From assembly GCA_013388895.1 (NCBI GenBank), contig JACAEK010000019.1, forward strand, positions 1 to 45,321: a DNA stretch of 45,321 nucleotides, in the 5' to 3' direction. A program made the translations under genes and the position numbers. The notes below the pieces were generated by a model. It was given only the letters and a program-made list of their open reading frames with translations, had not been told where the DNA came from and ran no database searches. This DNA comes from Candidatus Bathyarchaeota archaeon (lineage in GTDB: Archaea; Thermoproteota; Bathyarchaeia; Bathyarchaeales; Bathycorpusculaceae). The first letter of the stretch is position 1. The number at the start of each line of letters is the position of its first letter. This document shows, piece after piece, positions 41,901 through 45,321 of the stretch.

Positions 41901-44108
41901 GTTTTCCTTGAAGGCAGCTTCATAGCATACACTCACATGTTTGATACTGACTTCAAAAAGTATGTAATGCATGCTAATTTTCTGGGTATGACTTGGCCTT
42001 GGCTTGGCGGAACTGAAGGGGCGAAAGTAATAGAAACAAATCAATTAGTAGTTTGGGGTTTGCCAGAACTGACTTATTGGAGCGATGTGCCACGTATAGC
42101 CCAAGGTATCACACCAGCATATGAGGGAGTGACAATTCTTAACTACATAGACAATCCTGAACCTGTTACACCACCTGACCATTTTCCACTTCCAAAGGTT
42201 ATCGAATGGGGCGCCATTGTTGTTTCAGAAGAATATGATAGGCACTCAACCATATTCTGTTCTTTTCCACTTTTTGGTCTTCCCGAAAGTGAGAGAAACC
42301 TGATAATAAAAAATGCTGTCAATTGGCTTATTCCAAAAGAGCATGATCTCGCTGTGACGATTACCACCTTCAAAGACAACTTTCACGACATAAAATATCC
42401 TGCATGGATAAACGTGACTGTCACTAATTGGGGACTTACCGATGAAACAAACATTGGATTACAAGTATCAATTAATGGGACAGTTGTCGACTCTGCAATA
42501 ATCTCTTCTATGTCCACTGGTTCCACTTATGCGCTTAACCATCTTTGGACGCCTGAAAAAATAGGAACATACAATATAACCGCCCATGTGCTTCCACTTT
42601 TGGATGAAGATGTTCTATATAATAATGTAATAAGTAGCTCCGTCAATATCCGGCATATTGTAGTGGCTTTAATATCGAACAAGGAAGAACTGGAAAACAT
42701 TATTCCCCTCCTTGACTCAATAAAAATAGGCTACCACATATACAGTGGGAACAAATACTACGACTATTCTGAAGACATTGAACTGTTGTTGGCTCATCGT
42801 GTTGTAATCATGATAAAGAGTTGGGCGCAAACAACTGCAAACGAGCATGCAGCACTGAAATCTTATTTAGCAGCCGGTGGCAACTTGCTTGTCACTGGTG
42901 AAGGTTGCCTTCTTTCAGACGCATTTCCCACAAGAATTGATACATACATGTGCGATATTGTTGGTGCAAACTGCTCTGGACTCTACTTTCCACTACCAGA
43001 AATTGGAATAATGTATATAATGAATAACTCGCACCCAATAACTGACGGACCATTTGGGAAATTTGATATTGGATACACAACTTCTGTAAGATATACGTAT
43101 TGCGAAAATGCAACCGCGGATACTTCGAAGAATGCTGTTGTAATCTCTAAGTGGCTGTCTCCAGATTGCCCTGCAGACAAAATTATTGCAACAGATCTCA
43201 CATCAGGGAAAGTAGTGTTTTGGAATGGCAAAGGCAACACAGAGTGGATCCTCAATGATGATTGCCAGATGATCTTTAGGAACCTAATTAATTGGTTTGA
43301 GTTTGGGTTGTACCATGACTTGGAAACCTCTGTGCAAATCCTTGGAGTGATAGAACCAGGTGAGCCCTTGACTTTGAATGTAACAGTTTACAATAATGGT
43401 TACTTTGATGAGCATGATGTCACATTAAGTCTATTCATTGACAGCATTAACGTCTACTCTATAGAGATACCCACTCTGATGAAACGAACATTGTATAGAC
43501 TTGACTATTTGTGGGTTCCGCCAAGTGAAGGATTATATAATGTTACAGTTTACACGCCGATTATTCCAACAGAGCTCAACCAAACAAATAATATATTCTC
43601 AAGATTTGCCTTGGCAAAGCATGCAGATATAGCTATTACAAATGTGGTTCTTTCCAAAAACTTTGTGGGCCTAGGATTCCCTCTAGGAATACACGTAACC
43701 CTTGCGAATCTGGGAAACTTCACTGAAACCTTCAACGTCACAGTATACGCTAATGCTGCCGTCATTAAGACGGGGACTGTGACGCTGACAAATCGAAGTT
43801 ATGTGACTCTTATCTTCATTTGTGACACTACAAGTTTTGACAAAGGCAACTACACGATAAGTGTTTGTTCGGAACCTCTTCCAGATGAAATAGACAATAC
43901 CAATAATGTGCCTTTTGATAATTACATCTTTGTGACAATTCCTGGAGATGTAAATGGCGATAGATTTGTCAATGCTAAAGACGCAGTAATTTTAGGTGAA
44001 GTATTTGGCAATTCTTCTGGAAATCTGGATGCCGATATTAATGGTGACGGGTGGGTCAATGCCAAAGATGTTACAATCTTAGGTATACACTTCAACGAAT
44101 ACTGGTAA
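38967..44108 (+). CDS. secreted subtilisin-like protease with CARDB repeats, GATase-like domains and C-terminal dockerin
   Basis: A 1713-residue protein. It has a signal peptide (FLSFMLITTLLLSSISAA), a propeptide-like region to about 170, and a peptidase S8 domain at about 175-445 with the full catalytic set: IIDTGIDY (D205), DHGHGTHCAG (H239), AAGNTAN (N329) and SGTSMSCPH (S391). CARDB-type repeats follow at about 453-545, 788-890, 1126-1230, 1450-1550 and 1552-1652, marked by NATVYNAGLSDES, NAVVSNIGLSNET, NVTVTNWGLTDET and NVTVYNNGYFDEH. Between the first four lie three alpha/beta domains resembling GATase/flavodoxin folds (ADVLFISCAEA, FKLIIWTCGEA, HRVVIMIKSWA). Residues 1659-1713 are a dockerin with DVNGDRFVNAKD and DINGDGWVNAKD. 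No C-terminal membrane anchor is present. Confidence 0.93.
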   Translation: MQKSAFLSFMLITTLLLSSISAAITSVTYSQNKAFLETVEENVLDKGYDQTRQISGGNDISNTTSDIFRKNPWMRLKSSEWKKFAQVTGNLAELVIGISTSSEAGYVELENFIQNGKGKILKKLYAGNDVAAFVVGLPFDSIPLLVNVQRTTQSFRYVEPNRLVQADFVPNDPQWSQQWGPKKIEADYAWNATVGSSSVLVAIIDTGIDYMHPDLAYNYAPGGYDWVNYDDDPMDDHGHGTHCAGIVAAVINNGIGITGIAQVSVMAEKCLNDQGFGDDADCAQAIIHAVDQSAKILSCSWGGSSSSVIHDAIKYAYSHGVIVLAAAGNTANSYEHYPAAFDEVVAVTATDSNDSPADFTTFGEWVEVSAPGVAILSTIPGGVYLYASGTSMSCPHVAGVAALILSRFPDLTINLLRQAILYATDDLGCPGFDIYYGYGRINARIAVEASVSEHDLVLWEMLTPPFVEPGSSGFINATVYNAGLSDESEIHVQLLENGTMVDSEVISFLPKDSFANVSLIWNPETEGDHNLTAFVVPVTNETNLRFNSQCACVQVGFPLKVAVVDSDGCWDQHTISEVWERLNRDWRYFGDQMILIDYTSLAKLNISYNDISATKADVLFISCAEAREYTDEEIDAITRYVYEGHGLIATAGTFYSPWVPNNNKLAPLLGLNQNLHWNITELDVMEVLDLEHPLFTNFPTTYNLSELALGSISEDYCWDSNELWEGQYVALGSEGLSAIVTYRGLVYISPYLEFIGYWECPTISPLNLDHLQLFYNAIIWSKFQKPEHELIASLKTSSITIVGEEAQINAVVSNIGLSNETNVTLRIIINGSIAYSEVIPNLFNGSAYTLAYSWVPATLGEYNVTVFIQPNLGEDNIRNNVASMRVNVEPPIREKNILIVADDDGGAKTSLQEFQYALDNIGCSYYVWREETLGSPPLDFISQFKLIIWTCGEAADMLDCVSTTDALSLITYAKQGGTVFLEGSFIAYTHMFDTDFKKYVMHANFLGMTWPWLGGTEGAKVIETNQLVVWGLPELTYWSDVPRIAQGITPAYEGVTILNYIDNPEPVTPPDHFPLPKVIEWGAIVVSEEYDRHSTIFCSFPLFGLPESERNLIIKNAVNWLIPKEHDLAVTITTFKDNFHDIKYPAWINVTVTNWGLTDETNIGLQVSINGTVVDSAIISSMSTGSTYALNHLWTPEKIGTYNITAHVLPLLDEDVLYNNVISSSVNIRHIVVALISNKEELENIIPLLDSIKIGYHIYSGNKYYDYSEDIELLLAHRVVIMIKSWAQTTANEHAALKSYLAAGGNLLVTGEGCLLSDAFPTRIDTYMCDIVGANCSGLYFPLPEIGIMYIMNNSHPITDGPFGKFDIGYTTSVRYTYCENATADTSKNAVVISKWLSPDCPADKIIATDLTSGKVVFWNGKGNTEWILNDDCQMIFRNLINWFEFGLYHDLETSVQILGVIEPGEPLTLNVTVYNNGYFDEHDVTLSLFIDSINVYSIEIPTLMKRTLYRLDYLWVPPSEGLYNVTVYTPIIPTELNQTNNIFSRFALAKHADIAITNVVLSKNFVGLGFPLGIHVTLANLGNFTETFNVTVYANAAVIKTGTVTLTNRSYVTLIFICDTTSFDKGNYTISVCSEPLPDEIDNTNNVPFDNYIFVTIPGDVNGDRFVNAKDAVILGEVFGNSSGNLDADINGDGWVNAKDVTILGIHFNEYW

Positions 44109-44303
44109 CATGCTAACGTTCAAATTTTGATCCTCTTAATATTGAATGCTTTTGAGAAATGTGAAGACCTGTCGCAAATGAGAATAGTGTCCAGAAAAAT
44201 AACCTATATTTCCCTATAATAAGTCATAATTCGTAATATAGGTTAAATCTTTTAAAGGGTTTCAGCTATAATGAGACAGCAGAAACAATAGAGTTGATGC
44301 ATA
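44109..44303 (+). promoter_or_regulatory. regulatory region with 11-bp inverted repeat upstream of the winged-helix gene
   Basis: TAACCTATATT (44200-44210) and AATATAGGTTA (44235-44245) are perfect 11-bp inverted arms with a 24-base spacer. A TTAAATCTTTTAAAG TATA-like element follows at 44243-44257, placing transcription start near 44276, about 28 bases before the ATG. The repeat is a likely operator, perhaps for the regulator itself. The start of the gap shows nothing further. Confidence 0.55.
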
Positions 44304-44639
44304 ATGGTGAAAAGAGGAGAAGAGGAGAAGATTAAACGCATCTTAACAGACCCCAAACTATCAGGCATAAAAGCCATGCTGGAAAAAGACCATGCCATAG
44401 ACTGCATTTTCTTACTGCATATGAGCCGTGGCAAGTGGAAAGAAGCAAAAGAGTTCATGCGCAACAATGGCTTAACCCTCAGCGACGGCACTTTCAGAGC
44501 TCGAATGATTGAAATTGAAGATTTGGGCTTAGCCAAAAGCGAACGCATCGACCCTCTCAAAAAATACTACGTGAAAACTGAGTTGGGCGAAAAAATCGCA
44601 AAGCTTCTTCTAGAAATCTTCGACAAACTGGGTGCATAA
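44304..44639 (+). CDS. winged-helix transcriptional regulator
   Basis: A 111-residue protein. After a charged N-terminus (GEEEKIKRILTDPKLSG), it shows a winged-helix pattern: CIFLLHMSRGKWKEAKEFMRNNG, TLSDGTFRARMIEIEDLGLAKSERIDPLKKYYVKTELGEKIAKLLLEIFDKL. The recognition helix would be in TFRARMIEIEDLGL and the wing in KSERIDPLKKYYVKT. The family is not named with certainty. The inverted repeat upstream suggests autoregulation, and the pilin gene downstream is a candidate target. Confidence 0.78.
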   Translation: MVKRGEEEKIKRILTDPKLSGIKAMLEKDHAIDCIFLLHMSRGKWKEAKEFMRNNGLTLSDGTFRARMIEIEDLGLAKSERIDPLKKYYVKTELGEKIAKLLLEIFDKLGA

Positions 44640-44838
44640 ACACTTCAAGCACATCATTCCACCACTGTTCAACAGTTCCACTTCAAACAACTTTTTAGAC
44701 GTAAATCCCACAACATGCCCCTCGCTATATTGTAGTCTTGCTTTACAAATGATTAATATGGTGTATTAAGTCGTAAGACTTAAATTCCTTGTTTCTACTT
44801 ACATAATCAATAACCCCGAAGGAGGGATAGAAAGAAAA
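44640..44838 (+). promoter_or_regulatory. pilin promoter region with hairpin-like inverted repeat and strong RBS
   Basis: TTAAGTC-GTAA-GACTTAA (44766-44783) is a perfect 7-bp inverted repeat overlapping a CTTAAATTCC TATA-like element. GGAGGG at 44821-44826 is a strong Shine-Dalgarno before ATG 44839 or ATG 44845. The repeat may be an operator for the neighbouring regulator, although its arms differ from the 11-bp arms upstream of that gene. Confidence 0.5.
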
Positions 44839-45273
44839 ATGAAAATGTTGAAGAATAGGAAAGCCCTAAGCCCTGTAGTTGCGTCAATCATACTTATTGC
44901 TGTAACAGTCGCTGTAAGCATCGCTGTAGCTGCATGGATGGGAGCATTGACATTCACTTTCACGCAAACTGAGCAGGTGACTTTCACAGCGTATCAGTGG
45001 GGATCTCCAGGAACTACGGTACCATACATATTGATAACAATAAAGAACACTGGTGCAACAGACTTATCTATAGCTGAAATACGCGTAGATGGCTCAACAA
45101 CTGGCATAACAGTAACACCCTTATTAACGACTCCATATGCACTGACGAAAGGCTCCTCAGTTCAGTTCAATGTTACCAAAAGCGGTGGATATACTCGAGG
45201 AGTACAGTACAGTTTCATGGTAATCACAGCTAAGGGCAACCAATTCGGTCCATACGTGCAAACTGCTCCATAA
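44839..45273 (+). CDS. archaeal type IV pilin-like protein
   Basis: A 144-residue protein with a class III signal peptide. The basic start KMLKNRKA is followed by LSPVVASIILIAVTVAVSIAVAAWMGAL, the pilin N-terminal helix; prepilin peptidase should cut after KA. The rest is a beta-rich head with FTAYQWGSPGTTVPYILITIKNTGATDLSIAEIRVDG. Such pilins form adhesion or surface filaments. No pilus assembly ATPase is in the window. The first ATG is at 44839 and a second at 44845. Confidence 0.88.
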   Translation: MKMLKNRKALSPVVASIILIAVTVAVSIAVAAWMGALTFTFTQTEQVTFTAYQWGSPGTTVPYILITIKNTGATDLSIAEIRVDGSTTGITVTPLLTTPYALTKGSSVQFNVTKSGGYTRGVQYSFMVITAKGNQFGPYVQTAP

Positions 45274-45321
45274 CCTCCCTTTCTTTGCTAATTGGGAGTG
45301 GGGTAGGGTGAGCAAAAACTC
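45274..45321. other. right edge, no gene seen
   Basis: The last 48 bases after the pilin stop contain no recognisable gene start. They are a possible terminator region (CCTCCCTTTCTTTGC), but the window ends too soon to say. Confidence 0.3.

Noticed and set aside
1-45321. tRNA, rRNA, CRISPR or insertion-sequence features
   Set aside because: The intergenic regions inspected show no cloverleaf, repeat-spacer array, transposase or terminal repeats; a covariance-model search was not possible.

Overview
This window is archaeal chromosome. The evidence is the gene set and order: proteasome alpha, SBDS and the exosome (Rrp4/Rrp41/Rrp42) with L37Ae; S13-S4-S11-RpoD-L18e-L13-S9-RpoN-enolase-S2; a mevalonate-pathway run ending in GluRS; and S8e, SRP19 and a type IV pilin. 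The moderate AT bias, the RpoD with ferredoxin modules, SMC-ScpA-ScpB, bacterial-type NHEJ genes and archaeal DUFs would fit Bathyarchaeia or a related TACK lineage. That placement is inference from gene content, not a computed phylogeny. I saw no rRNA, tRNA, CRISPR array or insertion sequence.

Layout. 1-110 is the end of an unidentified plus-strand gene. 217-5068 (minus) is the exosome/proteasome superoperon, psmA to Pcc1. 5246-9066 (minus) is an NHEJ operon: LigD-type polymerase, Ku, ATP-dependent ligase joined to a 3'-phosphoesterase (broken by a frameshift at a G-run), then a DUF72 gene one base downstream. 9320-11144 holds a DUF5752 gene and a YcaQ/AlkX-like DNA glycosylase. 11171-16524 is a metal and stress region: an HxlR regulator divergent from a tiny Cys/His protein, an ArsC-like phosphatase, a YHS mini-protein, a YHS-CopA copper ATPase divergent from a PadR-TRASH regulator, a remnant of an FTR1 iron permease, a frameshifted small gene and a Met/His-rich membrane-anchored protein. 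16541-19828 is an oxygen/redox region: DUF438-hemerythrin-PAS protein, a frameshifted DsrE protein, a flavodiiron protein, and a divergent Cys-rich XRE regulator with a perfect 20-bp palindrome between them. 19966-25911 (plus) has DUF2096, SMC-ScpA-ScpB and S8e. 25914-38624 (minus) is the long housekeeping run: SRP19, GluRS, prenyl synthase, Idi2, isopentenyl phosphate kinase, mevalonate kinase, MEMO, S2, enolase, RpoN, S9, L13, L18e, RpoD, S11, S4, S13. 38967-44108 (plus) is one 1713-residue secreted subtilase with repeated CARDB and flavodoxin/GATase-like domains and a C-terminal dockerin. The window ends with a winged-helix regulator and a type IV pilin.

Main points to check. (1) The complete archaeal NHEJ gene set has a DUF72 gene tightly coupled to it and a -1-type break in the ligase-phosphoesterase fusion. 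(2) Three genes carry single-site frameshifts in different directions, so assembly error must be separated from decay or recoding. (3) Several regulator genes have clear inverted-repeat operators beside them. (4) The subtilase-CARDB-dockerin architecture is unusual for an archaeon.
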